A DNA stretch of 64,000 bases. It comes from Lyophyllum atratum. Its lineage: Eukaryota; Basidiomycota; Agaricomycetes; Agaricales; Lyophyllaceae. The notes beneath the pieces are model-generated. The model was given only the letters and a program-made list of their open reading frames with translations. It had not been told where the DNA came from and made no database searches. Below are positions 10,607 through 22,638 of the stretch, piece by piece; within the stretch, counting starts at the first letter, position 1, and each line of letters begins with the position of its first letter. The DNA lies in NCBI GenBank assembly GCA_014905825.1, contig JACGCN010000001.1, positions 2,232,001 to 2,296,000 on the forward strand, given 5' to 3'. A program made the position numbers and the translations under genes.

Positions 10607-12255
10607 CTATGTTTCCTCTTCCACACTTCCACCGTGACGCTCCGCCCAATCATCGAGGAAATCGAGGAGCTTGTGTTGGCCGAGAGGGCGCTCTCGATGC
10701 GCTGACAATTCTGCAACCACTTCACCGGCCCGATTATCACTATCCCCTCCATACAGCTGAGCAAGCTGATGACCATATTCGGCTTGACCGAACCACGTCT
10801 CCCTTACACCGAGCGCCGTGAGGATACTTTTCTTCGTGATGATGTGATCCTGGTGAAGGAGATAATTGTCAATGAATGTACGGGAAGGTCTAGCAGGCTG
10901 AACTTACAGATACCCCACTCGTCGTCGATTGGTAGGTGTTCTTGAATTGCACGGCGAAATCCCAGAAGCGAAGGATCTCGGGATTCTGGAGTACACGACC
11001 CTTGGAATCGTGGAATGCCTTGAATCCAGGTTGTGACTGTACTATCTGCTTCAGCCACTCGACATCTTCCTCACGAGAGACGGGCTGTCTCTTTTTCTTC
11101 TTTACCAGTGCCGGACCACTACTACTGCTGGCAATCATACTACTGCTGGCCATCGTACTACTGCTGGCGATCTGGTGTACGTCCAGCGGTACTGGTGGGG
11201 TGAGTGCATCGCTAGCCTAAACATATAGATATCAACGTCAATTTTGTGACGAAGCAATAAAGTTGTGATGTGTACTCACCCAGTTCACGCAGAGCGTGAT
11301 CTGCGAAGTTGCACCTGCAGGCACAACCAGATACTCCGGCGACGGCTGAGTGTCCACAAGTTCGGATACTACTGCCGTAGCGAAGTAACGTGTGAAGCGT
11401 GACTTGGGATCGTTGTGTTCAGGTATGCCAAGTTTTACAGGACCTGAAAGCAAAGTGAATGAGGAAAAGGGGAGGTGCAGCGTGGGTAATGAGGGACTCA
11501 ACGACGTAGGGACTCCTGGGCACTATTGATAGCGCCGTGGCTCTGCTGAAGCTTCACGATGATCTCCTTCGTTGACACCCGCCAGGCTCCGGGACCGCAG
11601 CCAACGCGGTCAGCAACAGCGACACTGATGATCTCCATGGTGTACGTGGCTGCTTCCGGGAAGCGGCGGTCTTCGATATACAAGGTCAGGTCCTTGGTCT
11701 GGCTCCCGAATCAGGGCAAGGAACATAACGTCGCCATCAGAATTGCTCACCTTGATCTGAGGGTCCGCCGGCACGACTTCCATCCCATCCTGTGGCTGGT
11801 GGAACATCAGTGCCTGCCGAAAAGTTAGCATTCAAAGCGGAAAGAGAAGTAAGTTTATTACTTACGGGGTCCAAGGTAGCGAATACTCCGGCTGTGCTGC
11901 AAGAAACGGACGGATTGTCTGCAGCACTTGACGTTGCAGCGGTCGCTTGACTCGAGTCCGCGGCTGTAGGCGGTTCAGCGATGTCTTGGTCGGTGAATCC
12001 ATGTTCTGGGTTGAGCAGGGCCTCCAGGACGTCCTTCCTACTCGTCTTGGAGGCATTGATCCCTTTGCTCTTCCCTTTGCATGGCCAAAGCTCAGGCTGC
12101 TTCAGCACCAAGTCAACGAGCTTGGCTTTTCCTAGTTTGCTAACAATGATGTCATAGCTTTTAGCCCGCTAGCTGAAAGTGGAGACGAAATATAAGGCTT
12201 ACCCAATTTTCGAGCGCTCGTACGGGCGGCCTCGTCCATCCGAGTCGCGAGGCAT
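10607..12255 (-). CDS. Multi-exon protein of unknown function
   Basis: I do not recognise a named family. Starting at ATG 12255 (MPRDSDGRGRPYERSKIG), six or more exons join cleanly. First comes a Lys/Leu-rich segment (KLGKAKLVDLVLKQPELW...PEHGFT) with a SAP-like feel. Next is a beta-rich domain (LTLYIEDRRFPEAATYTMEI, GPGAWRVSTKEIIVKL, SRFTRYFATAVVSELVDT, EYLVVPAGATSQITLCVNW). Then follow a Ser-rich linker with a KKKKRQPVSREEDVEWLKQ basic patch and a helical C-terminus ending WAERHGGSVEEET. The stop is at 10607. The intron choice before KLGKAK (acceptor ATTGTTAG) is the one that keeps frame from this ATG; another ATG further 5' inside the tandem repeat is possible. It is tandem and co-oriented with the XPG-like gene. 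Confidence 0.7.
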
Positions 12256-13147
12256 GTTGGATGTTGACAAACGGTAGCACACGGGGAACACAGACATCCA
12301 TGAGCAGTGGTTCACCTGTCGTCAGATGGGGTGTGGAGTAAATCAAACATTGTCGATCGAGTGGATTCCAGCGAAAGAGCGCCTGTCGATCGCGCAGAGC
12401 AAGTGGGGCACGATGGGCGCGAGTTCGATCCCTGCGAACGGGGTCAGTTTGATCGTGTGGATGGAGTCGCGCGCGATGGCTGTAAGCTCGTTCCTTACGA
12501 ACGGGGTCCGTTCGATCGTGTGGATGGAGTCGCGCGCGATGGCTGTAAGCTCGTTCCTTACGAACGGGGTCCGTTCGATCGCGTGGATTGAGTCCCGCAC
12601 GATGGATGTGAGCTCGATCCTTGCGAACGGGGTCCGTTCGATCGCGTGGATTGAGTCGCACCCGATGGACGTGAGCTCAATCCCTGTGAAACGGGGTCCT
12701 TCGATCGCATGAATCAGTAGGTGTGGTAGGTGTGCTGGGGTTCTCACAGCCTGACCAGCAGACAACGGCCAGGAGGTCGAGAACAGTCAGGCAGCCAGAC
12801 TCAAATAAACTCACGATGCCTTTCGTCTAAACAGTGTGAGAGAGGGCAAGAGGGCAAAAGTGGTTGAAAAACAAACCTCGGTCCGCACGATCGGGGGGCC
12901 GTTCTCGCCTTCGTCGGGGTTGCGGGTCTCAGTCGACGGGGGCTCGGTCAACGAACGAGGTTGTGTATGTCTACTGTGTCTATAATAGGAAGGTGGTACC
13001 TCGACCACAACCGGCGGGGTCACCAGCGACGGGTGCCCAAGGCCAAACGCCCACGGCGCACGTGACGAGCCCAGCCCACCAGGGCACCTGCGCAGTTGTC
13101 ATACATGTGCGGCTATAGTACTAGTAGTAATGTGTGGAGTCCGTTGT
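12256..13147. other. Intergenic region holding the 63-bp tandem repeat
   Basis: This stretch lies between two minus-strand genes. Its middle is the tandem repeat described separately. The remainder (about 12720-13147) is GC-rich with only short frames and no supported gene. Confidence 0.5.
12400..12715. repeat. 63-bp tandem repeat, about five units, open in several frames
   Basis: The unit starts near TGTAAGCTCG (12481) and recurs at 12544 with near identity (GTTCCTTACGAACGGGGTCC, then TTCGATCG...GTGGATGGAGTCGC). Diverged copies lie on either side. The unit length is 63 bp, a multiple of three, so frames stay open on both strands and give 21-residue repeats such as TPFVRNELTAIARDSIHTIER. Each unit contains a short TTCGATCG-like core and TTACGAAC. 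It lies 5' of the unknown gene at 10607-12255. Whether it is transcribed coding sequence, leader or promoter is not decided by the sequence. Confidence 0.8.
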
Positions 13148-14471
13148 TCAAGAACCAAAAGTCCAACCACCTGGCATACTCATCTCTCTGTTTCTCTTTG
13201 ACAATGTACCAGTAATGCATACATTCTCTCGACTTGAACGTGGTCTGCGCAGAGAACCAACGAGTTGGGGGTCGGAATGTGAATGGAAGAGTTTTGAAGA
13301 GCTACTCCGACGCGTTTGTGTGTGACGGTTTCGTGGACTAGATTGATGTACAGTTATGCCTGTGTTGAGGAACTGGTTTTCGTCCTTCGGTGTGGCCTTT
13401 GACCCAGGAAGTTTGGTCCAGCTCCCCATTCGCTCGTAATCATCAAGTAGCATCCCCCCGGAGACGTCTCTCTCGCCATCCATTCGCGCCCGCTGGCAGT
13501 GGAGAAGCCAAGTAGAAAGCGTGTCGCCCTCTGAAGAGTCAAACGAGTTGGAAGACATCGGACTGTGGTGATACGGAGTAGGAATCTGTGGGTTCGTTTG
13601 TGATCGAGATTTCTTGAGTCGAGATATTTGATTTGCAGCTTGTTTGATATTTTTGCCAACCACCGATGTCAAATTCCTCAAGCTTTTCGACACTCTCACA
13701 AGTCCCAATCCGTTCCGAGGACGAGAAACATTCGGATTCGTCGGCTTGTGAGCTTCGGCGCTAGTGTGAGAGTAAGGGCATGCGTAAAAGTCGGAAACAG
13801 GAGACGATTCAGCCAAAGGGCGAAGGACTTCGCGTCTCATCTCGGGGGTCCAGGGCACGTAAGGACTGTTTGGATGCATGAATCGCGGGATATTCGCCAG
13901 GATATTCACTCCATCTGCAGCGGCAGCTGGTAGCGATTGTACTATACCCTCTTGCATGATAGGTTGTACCGGAACTGTGACGCTTTTAGGCGTTAATGGG
14001 TGAGAAGCCAAATCTAGGGGCAAGCGAGTGGTTGAACGTAATAGGTCCATGAAGGAGGGCAGTTGCAACGAGGATGTGCAGGGAAGGGGCGGGAGCGGCT
14101 GGAAATGCCTCGATTGGACATGATGTACAGGTGACAGCGTTATCGCGTCAAGGGACGTGGTACGGTGTAACGACGACTTGGCGTACCCAAACGGCGACTG
14201 GTAAGAGATCTGGTATATTGCTTCACCAATGGTCAATGTTTGCCACAGTAGATAAACTTACCGTCTCAATCTTATTGAGATGGCCGGTCCTGTCTGCCAT
14301 GGGTAAGCGATATGCCCGCCCATTGGAGGATTCGTATGCCGAGCCTTTCTGGACATTGACGTAGGGGGATCCGCCGAGTGTAGCAATGGTAGACGAATTA
14401 GATGAAATACAGTTGAGTGGTGTACCAGAACCAGCTGGACGAGAGTTTTCGGAACCGTTATCGACCGCCAT
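13148..14471 (-). CDS. Hypothetical proline/serine-rich protein
   Basis: Two exons run from ATG 14471 (MAVDNGSENSRPAGSG) and are joined by a GTAAGT...CCAG intron that gives KIET-ISYQSPFGYAKSS. The protein is about 420 residues and mostly disordered: Pro/Ser rich with basic stretches (SRLKKSRSQTNPQIPTP, RNRHTQTRRSSSSKLF). One short block looks structured and conserved (GDTLSTWLLHCQRARMDGE, then LDDYERMGSW). It ends MPGGWTFGS. No signal peptide, membrane helix or catalytic motif is visible. It may be a regulatory or scaffold protein; no function is assigned. Confidence 0.65.
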
Positions 14472-15138
14472 CGGAATATACGAGTATAGAGTAGGTTGAG
14501 AGCTAGAGGGTATATGCAGCAGTGCCACTAGGGCAGCGGAGAAATTATGAGCGCAGTTACACTTGTGTAAGGGAAGTTGAACCTCAAGGCCTATTTTAGA
14601 GCCACGCCACGTTGATCATGATCGGACTGACTTGTAATGAACACATGTCATTTTGTCAAATGACCCCTGCATCCGCTGCCTCTTCCTACCTCCCCAACCC
14701 ACCTTATGTGCATTGCTCTTACCGTTTCAGCTTGTATACCTTACTAAACTCTATCCAAGTTTGACCTTAGCTTACCCGAATGCCGTGGTGACGACAGATG
14801 CATCGCTCGGCCTCCAGACGTGAATACAGAAGGAATTTGACGAGGTCTATTTCCTGCTTCCCTGCTAAAACCTCGGCTTTCATGAATTCTGGGCCTCAAG
14901 ATGACATTCATTCTCAGTTCGTTGCTGCCCGGCTCCCGCTTTCTGGTCTCCGAGTCCCCTGGCATGACCTACGTCTCACGATTCGCCAATTCCTCGGATG
15001 TTGCCTGCGGCCCGCCGCTGTTATGTCGGACGCTCGCGTTCCTGGAATTTCTGTTCGATTCATGAGCATAGGCACCTATATAAAGCAAGTTGACGCGTAA
15101 AGAACCACTCAGTTTTCCCCTCAACATTCTTGGCAGCC
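14472..15138. other. Divergent promoter region of hypothetical gene and GH74 gene
   Basis: No gene is supported. The right end holds the TATA box of the GH74 gene. Regulatory sites for cellulose or xyloglucan induction could lie here, but I cannot assign specific ones. Confidence 0.5.
15077..15084 (+). promoter_or_regulatory. TATA box of the GH74 gene
   Basis: TATATAAA lies 55 bp before the ATG at 15139, a fitting distance for a highly induced secreted-enzyme gene with a short leader (CAACATTCTTGGCAGCC follows). Confidence 0.6.
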
Positions 15139-18100
15139 ATGCTTAAGCTCAGGTTACTTGCAGCTCTAACTACGGTGGCTATAACCCCGTTTGCCTACGC
15201 CGTCTCCTCACAGACGTACACGTGGAAAAATGTCAAGATTGGTGGTGGAGGTGGATTCGTACCGGGAATTGTATTTAACCCGACAGAGAAGGTAGGCAAA
15301 CTTCGCGTGATTCTGTACAGTGTTTCCAAACATCGTCTATAGGGTCTTGCCTATGCACGCACTGATATTGGTGGCGCATATAAATTGAATGCGGACAATT
15401 CATGGACGCCTCTCCTCGACTTTGCTGACGACGCGAGATGGAATTACTGGGGTGTCGATGCACTTGCAACGGACCCCGTACAACCCGCTCGGCTTTACCT
15501 CGTATGTCTCTGTCATCTGCTTGGTTCTCTCATTGACTAATTTTTCTAGGCGACTGGAATGTACACCAACTCATGGGACCCTAATAACGGCCAAATCCTC
15601 ATTTCCGCCGATTACGGCAAAACCTTCACAGCCTCAGCATTACCTTTCAAAGTCGGTGGTAACATGCCCGGTCGTGGAATGTGCGTACACGAACAAATTA
15701 GAGTCTCATGCAGAAGCTGATTTCGCTCTAGGGGAGAGGTGGGAGCTGACACCACATGTTAAACTTCGACTGGTCCTAATTTCTCTTAGCGACTTGCCGT
15801 CGATCCCAACAGTAACGGCATTCTCTTCTTCGGCGCCAGAAGTGGCAAGGGCCTTTGGAAGTCCACCAACTTTGGTGTCACCTGGACCCAGGTCACATCT
15901 TTCCCAAGCACAGGTATGTTGGAATCAGTGTGATTTCGCCTCTATTTAATATATCGATTGACTTCTACCTTTTTCAGGAACATTCATCCCTGATCCGTCG
16001 GATACCAGTGGCTACAACAGTGATAAAGTTGGTACGTCGGGTTCACTGCGTCGTCCGGAAGAAAACCTCCAATCTGACCGTCGTCTGCAGGTATTGCATG
16101 GGTGACCTTTGACAAGACGTCTGGGACGTCGGGGTCTGCCACTCCTCGTATTTTCGTTGGAGTCGCCAACAAGGGTTCCTCAAATATATACGTCACCAAC
16201 AACGGCGGAACATCATGTACGCCGCGAGAGTTACTTCAGAATGCACAAGCTTATTGCTTTATGAACAGGGACGGCTGTCGCTGGTCAAAACACGGTCTAT
16301 TTGCCTCATAAGGGTGTTTTATCACCTTCCGAGAAAGCACTCTACGTATCTTACTCGGATGGCGCTGGGCCTGTACGTCTGAGTATCAACTTTTCGGAAC
16401 TTTCGTGACTGATTCGACCTGTAGTATGATGGTGTCCTTGGAGCAGTTTACAGATATGACATCGCCGCCTCGACCTGTGAGTGACATACCTCAGTCAAGT
16501 TCAATCATGCTTTGATTCACGTGTACTATAGGGAAGGACATCACCCCTGTGACTGGCAGCGATCTATACTTCGGCTTTGGAGGTGTGGCCGTCGACCTCC
16601 AAAAGCCAGGTACAATCATGGTCGCTGCACTCAATTCCTGGTATCCGGATGGCCAAATTTTCCGCTCTAACAACAGCGGTGCCACTTGGACACCGTTCTG
16701 GGCCTGGACCTCGTACCCCAACATGAACAAGTTCTATTCTTATTCCGATTCTCTTGCTCCATGGCTGGGTCCCAACTATGTCGACGTTACTCCTGGTAAC
16801 AAGCAGATTGGATGGATGATGGAATGTATGCAAAATTCATATGTTATGGGCTAGACACCTGACCGAAAGTGCGCAGCTCTGGTGATTAACCCTCTGGATT
16901 CAAATCATTGGCTCTATGGTACCGGCGCCACTATTCAGGGAGGGCGGGACTTGCTCAAGGTAGGAGGACTCGCGTCTGCAGTAGGCGTTTAAGCCTAAAC
17001 TAGTACGATTGTGCAGTGGGATACAACTCATAACGTCTCGCTTAACGCATGGGCAGATGGAATCGAAGAGACAGCAATCCAGGGCCTGATTTCACCACCC
17101 TCGGGACCATCTCTTTTGTCCGCTGTCGGTGATATTGGAGGTATACCCTGTTCCCACTCGTTGGCGGGCGCAATTAACGGACAATATAGGTTTCTCTCAC
17201 ACATCATTGACGACCGCCCCGAAAGCCTCATTTTCCAATCCTGCCTGGGCCACGGCTGCTGACATTGACTTTGCGGGATTGAAGGCAGCCACCATTGTTC
17301 GTATCGGTACGGGCGACAGGTTCGTGGAGGAAAAATCGTACTAGCTGTTGCTTGTCATTTATTCTCATGCTTTGCAGTACCACCGGAAAACAGGCAGCGC
17401 TCTCTTTCGACTCCGGCGCCACCTGGTCGCCTCATCCTGGAGCAGCTGACAATGTATCAGGTCAGTCAATGTTGTGGGCTACCAAGACTTAATTCTTATA
17501 TAAGGTGTAGGCGGAAAGGTCGCCATTTCGGCTGATGGTGCCACTGTTCTCTGGCGCACCAGCGCAAACGGTGTTCAAGTCTCTTCGAATTCTGCAGCGT
17601 TCACCACCGTTTCCTCGCTCCCCTCCTCGGCCGTCATCGCCTCTGACAAGAAGACTGCCACCACTTTCTACGGCGCTTCTGGCTCTTCGTTCTACCTCTC
17701 CACTGATAGTGGCAAGACGTTCTCTGTGAAAGGCAGCCTTGGGAGCTCAGGTTTCCCCGCCAAGATTGTCGTTAACCCCGGTGTAACTGGCGATGTTTGG
17801 GTGTCTACTGATAAAGGTCTTTTCCATTCGACCAACTTGGGGACGTCTTTCACCGCCATCTCGGGAGTCACCAAGGCCTGGGCGATCGCGCTTGGTGCGC
17901 CAGCGAAAGCTGGTGGATACCCTGCTTTGTTCGCAGCTGCCAACATTGGTGGCGTTGGCTACTTCAGGTCTGATGACGCCGGTGTGAACTGGATCAAAAT
18001 CAACGACGCCGCGCATGGTTTCGGTTCTGCTGGCTCCAATGTCTTAACCGCTGACCCTCGCATTTATGGCCGGTAGGTCTGATACTTCGTATGTTGAGAG

Positions 18101-18547
18101 TCGTCGCTGATGATCCCAACTCCTTCAAAGTGTCTACATTGGCACCAATGGCCGGGGAATCTTCTATGGGGATGCCAGCGGGACGGTTCCTGCCCCTACG
18201 GCAACTGCTCCTACCACGACCGCTGGACCGACCACGACAACTGGACCGACTACGACAACTAAACCGACCACGACCACAACCACGACGACTTCGTCTGCTC
18301 CAACAGGTACTGCCCCTGCCGGAGCTTATGCCCAATGCGGAGGTTTGTTCCACAAAGTACAGATAAGGAATAGGTATAAACAGCTTATCCTGTTTTGTAT
18401 AGGTACGAATTGGACGGGTCCAACAACTTGCGTCGCAGGGTACACTTGCACGTTCAGCAACGCTTGTGAGTGATGATATCTTCGCGAAAGGTTCTTCGAG
18501 ACTGACTCGCTGCTACCCCAGTCTACTCTCAATGTATTCCATCCTAA
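15139..18547 (+). CDS. Secreted GH74 xyloglucanase with C-terminal CBM1
   Basis: The enzyme hydrolyses beta-1,4 backbone links in xyloglucan, outside the cell. The start is the ATG at 15139, with a signal peptide (MLKLRLLAALTTVAITPFAYA). It continues with the GH74 N-terminus YTWKNVKIGGGGGFVPGIVF. The RTDIGGAY motif carries the likely catalytic base and GDIGGFSH the likely acid. Repeated beta-propeller Asp-box-like blades are visible (ISADYGKTF, STNFGVTWTQV, SNNSGATWTPF, SFDSGATWSPH, STDSGKTF, STNLGTSF, SDDAGVNW). A Thr/Pro linker of TTTTGPTTTT type leads to a CBM1 (AYAQCGG-NWTGPTTC, ending FYSQCIPS) with paired cysteines for cellulose binding. The gene has more than ten short introns. No break is seen. 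Together with the galacturonate reductase it indicates a plant-cell-wall degrader. Confidence 0.95.
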
Positions 18548-18699
18548 ATAACTGCGCGTGGAGGATGAAAAGGTTTCCTTTTATTTATGATAACGTCTGT
18601 TTCAGGTAGTAGTCGTAGTAAGTGACATACAAAAAGATGGAAAGAAATTATCAGCAATCGATCGACCACAAGGACTATCTTGTGTACGGAGGCGCGTAT

Positions 18700-20555
18700 C
18701 TAGCTCCGAGCCTCTTCCCAGACCTAAAAGCTACGTTAAGCAGGACGAGGTTCAAGCTCACTAAGAACTTGCCTCGAAAAATCTGCGGCGGTCAACGACC
18801 CTGATACCCCTACAGCTCGTGACGTCCAAGTTTCTGAGCTTCGCGCAAGAATCGATGACAGGAAAAAGTCCTTCACCTATGAGAGATTTAGCGAACAGGG
18901 GTGAAAAGCAAGAAACAACTTTGTCCTACTTGTCATTTTCGTCCCAGCTACGGCAAGGGTTGTTAAGGACGAACACGCTGCCAGGTAAAGTCCAGCTTCA
19001 TCGTCGATTCCAGTGTTATTGAGGATCAGAGTTTCGAGGGGAGATATCGAGTTCGCCTCGGTAGGGAGCAGCCCGACGAGATCATGTGAACGAAGAGAGG
19101 GAATTGAAGCCAGGTTCAATTTCTAGCAAAAATTAAGCTGTATGAGATAAGGCGTCACAGAAAAATGCAGCATTTGTGTCACCTTACATCTCCTGCCAAC
19201 ATTTGTGATAAAGTCTGACAGGGCACCGTCGACTCCGGATGATGACGATCCTAGCTTCGTGTTGCCTACCAGGCTTATATTTTCTATACGCTGGGATTGC
19301 TCTAGAACCCTAGTTAAAGCGCGAAGCGCATCGTCATTCATTGTCATTGCAGACGTATTGCCAATGAATGCGCGCGTTCCTCGGCTGGCACCTAACGCCC
19401 CGACGGCCAATGTCGTCAATTCTGGAAGAAAGCTAACAATGGTTACGAGATCGTCAGAGGACACGGCTGTCGAGGTCAACGATAGCTTTTGCAGGGGAGG
19501 GATGTGGAAATTCGCAAGAAGTCGTGGAGGGTGGCGAACAAGGGTAAATGACAGATCAAGCCGCCGCAGGGCAGGACATAGGTCCAAAATGGGGCTCAAT
19601 GCGTCGTCAGACAGAGAAGTTTGCCGTAGCTTTAGGGTACGCAGGGCGGGTAATTGGAAACCTTCAGGAAGCGCCGTGTAGAAATTGGCCAAGGTTGCGT
19701 CAGTCTAGAAGCGGCACGTCAAGGCAGATCTGATGAAGGTTTAAGCTTTGTACTGGCCCAGTTTTGTATCCCTGCCAGCTTGAGCACTTTCAAATGTGGG
19801 CATGCTATGACTACAGGCGCGACCGAGGCGGGGGTGACAGAGGTATAGTTGAGATTGAGTGTTATAAGGTCGGGAGAAGCTTCGGCGACCGCGCGCATGG
19901 TCTCAGCACCGACTTTGGTGCATCCGCTGTTATCATAGAGCGTAAACGCCGGGAATTTCAAAGTCATATGCTCGATTTGTCACCGCAAGACGAGTGTCCG
20001 TAAATTTGACAACTTTCGGAGAAGATTTGCGAAAATACGATCTGGTATATCATCAAAATTGGTAAGTTCGAGCTCGCGCACACCAGGATTTATGCGCGCG
20101 ATGTCCACGATGGTTCTTTGCTTGACACCCGGTAAATCCTTTTGAAGGGTTATCGAAGGACCACGAAGGAAATACTGTTAGGACTGAGATAGATGTATGT
20201 GTTTTCTAGGGCGATTATGACTCACAGTCACAATGACTTCGTGTGCAAGATATGTTGGACAAGAGCTCTGAAGCATTGCAAATAGCTTGGGAATTAAGAC
20301 ATCAGGAAGGGCTGTAAGGTGAGCAGAAAGGCGAGCCCAGATGTCTCCATTATCTTTGAGCTTGACAAATTTCGTCGCGAAGACGCGTGCACATAAAGTA
20401 GTGAGCGTAGGTGTTGTTGAGAGCGCAAGGTCGCGTGTTGACGACACGGAAGATGAAGGAATGTTATGTTGCGTTGAAGGTTTATCAGCCTCCGAGGGTG
20501 CTCCAAATGATGCGAGGCCACCAGTTCTTTGCCTTTTAGATGACTTGCTCGACAT
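18700..20555 (-). CDS. Leucine-rich-repeat protein (RAD7/AMN1-like)
   Basis: Starting at ATG 20555 (MSSKSSKRQRTGGLASFG), the protein has a basic, disordered head and then a helical part (LTTLCARVFATKFVKL, WARLSAHLTALPDVLIPKLF). About nine leucine-rich repeats follow: LRTLKLRQTSLSDDAL, LRRLDLSFTLV, LQKLSLTSTAVSSDDL, LTTLAVGAL, LETLILNNTGIDDEAGLYL and LRNLDVTSCRGIRVVDRR. This layout (basic head, no clear F-box, cysteine-containing late repeats) resembles the RAD7 class, which recognises UV damage with RAD16 or works in ubiquitin ligases. That assignment is an inference. A GC-AG intron (GCAAGT...TTTTAG) probably adds the final VWEEARS; without splicing it would end three codons later than the donor. 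It is convergent with the GH74 gene. Confidence 0.75.
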
Positions 20556-21021
20556 TTTTTCGTGGTTGCAAATTACACCGATGATGAACGATGTTGTTGT
20601 CAATGTTTACAAACGAGGGGCTGTGTTCACTGCCACGTGTGCCATGTGCTACTATACGATCGTGGCGTAGATTGAACCAATGTGGCAGTATACGAGCGAA
20701 TTCCTGCCACTCAAACCACACCCAAGCTCTTATTGCCGATATCACGATAACAAAGAAGAGAAATTCCTCCCTTGACGATTTTGTTTCCAAATCTTCGACA
20801 GACTCATTTTGAGTGGAGGCCTGGAAAAAGCTGGGTCTGTATATTGTCTGCATTGAAGCGCAACCTTCCACCCCTCCTGTCTCAGCATCAGTTATCCCTT
20901 TCACATCAGATCAACCTTGTTAAGGTGTTAAGCAGGTACGGGGGAATATTTTTTGATAAATATATCGGACTAGTGGTTGACCATCTGCAACAACTACGAT
21001 GCCAAGGTTGACTGCAAAGCA
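20556..21021. other. Intergenic region
   Basis: This is upstream of the LRR gene start (20555) and downstream of the membrane protein stop (21022). No convincing exon or repeat is seen. Confidence 0.5.
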
Positions 21022-22638
21022 TCAGCTGGAGTAACGAAGCCTTTCCGGTCTCCAGAATAACAAGGCGACAAAGGCCGCAAAGGGACCCACAATGATTCTC
21101 CAGAGAATCCTCTCCACCACCGCTAACCCCTGGATTTGAATTGCGAAGCGACGCGCAGCAACTTGGGGAATGCGAATAAGAAGGATGTGTAAGATATTGA
21201 ATGGAGGCGGAAAGACGTATGGGCCGTTGTAAGATGCAGTAACTCCAAGAAAGATCCTCCGCGCTGCGTGGCCAACGGCCACAGAGTATCTATCCCACGG
21301 ATCTGATGATGTGTGGGCCAAGGAAGTCGTGGTCGCCATCACAAAGAGAGAGGTAAACATAAGTAGGACCACAGCGAAGAAGAAGGTCAGGAAGGTCAAC
21401 CGCGTTTCCTGTGGGGTGGGAGTTATTATGACCGAAAAGCCTTCGATGGAGGACAGCTTTAGAAATGTGTCAACCAACGAAAGCGAAAGAAGGTAGATGG
21501 CAAGGAGGAGCAAAGGAAGGAAAAAGAGTATAAGAGGGTACAGGATCCTCGATAGTCCCCGCTTAATGAGAACTGCAAGGGGAAGGCTGTAACTGTGTCG
21601 GAGAAGGAAGAGGTGGCTGGGCGCCTCCGGTAAATTGAGTCCCAAAGGGTGCAGAACAACCGCCCACTGCAGGAGGGTAAATGTGATGCTTGCAGGGTGC
21701 GGCGCGGACGGTAAGCTCGTGAGAAACGCGATAGGCGCAAGCAGAGAGCTGGTGTTCGCAAGGGACCAAGTTCGAGCGGCAAATGAAAATGGGAGGATTA
21801 TGAGGAGTACTTCACGTGCTCCGTACTGATACTCTAACCATTCTTTAGTGGTGTGGGGCTGCTCGATGGGATACAAGAGATAATGAACGAGAAGAGCGAG
21901 GAATATGAGATGGGAGGTCCAGTCGATAAAATGAGCAACACTTAAGCCAACACTCAGCTTGAAGTTGACATACACAACAACAGGAAACCTCACCGAGGCG
22001 TGGATAACATGTCATATCGGGCAAGCCATGCCGAGGAATTCGCGGAGGGGTATTCCAGTGAGACACCACGCTTCCATGCGTATTCAATGCTGGAGGTGAC
22101 GAGTGGATGAGATACTAATGATACTGGAGAGTCACGATCGACCAAGTAGTCCACAACTGGAAAGTCATGTTAATGCGCGACCGACACGCCAACACTTTCG
22201 CATACCTCGACATGTATGGGTATCACCCTCATCAAACGGAAATCGAGTCCACAGGACAGTCTCGATGTCGCGTGTGTTGCGGTACTCGGCCAAAAACAGG
22301 GTCCATATGTCGTTAATTTGTTTCTCCAACACATCCGCGTCGCGGGTGTCGATCTTCATGGCCAGCCATCGTTCGTAGGGGTCATCAGCAGAAGAAGCCT
22401 CTGTCCTGGTTGTTCGGAGATGGAGCAGAACAGTCAGGGCGAACGCAAATTCCGTAGGATGATTCTCGAAGCTCAGGCCATCTTGGTTTACGAGGTCCTC
22501 AAACCGTATATGATCTGCTTCTAAGGTGCCGACGCGTCTGACTGCGGGGGCAATTGGGGGCAACTGAGATTCGGAGGCAGTCCTAGCTGTACTATTTGGA
22601 TTTGCGTGCAGCAAGGGAGTGGATTCATGGTCGTTCAT
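21022..22638 (-). CDS. Polytopic membrane protein, possibly fungal TRP-like channel relative
   Basis: Three exons from ATG 22638 (MNDHESTPLLHANPN). The soluble N-terminus contains LWTRFPFDEGDTHTCR-VVDYL, LVSHPLVTSSIEYAWKRGVS and LARYDMLST. The long last exon codes about eight hydrophobic segments (for example HLIFLALLVHYLLYPI, LYPLILFFLPLLLLAIYLLS and FLTFFFAVVLLMFTSLFVMA). It then reads GPYVFPPPFNILHILLIRIP and a final RIIVGPFAAFVALLFW. The acidic head, membrane core and PFN-containing post-membrane segment resemble the arrangement in fungal vacuolar TRP-like proteins (YVC1 type). I see no decisive pore motif, so the function is tentative. The intron acceptor before VAHFIDW (GCTTAAG) has a weak pyrimidine tract. 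It shares a 90-bp divergent promoter with TVP23. Confidence 0.7.

Noticed and set aside
12307..12765. Overlapping repeat-protein frames on both strands
   Set aside because: They arise from the 63-bp repeat; no start context or junction ties any one of them to a gene.
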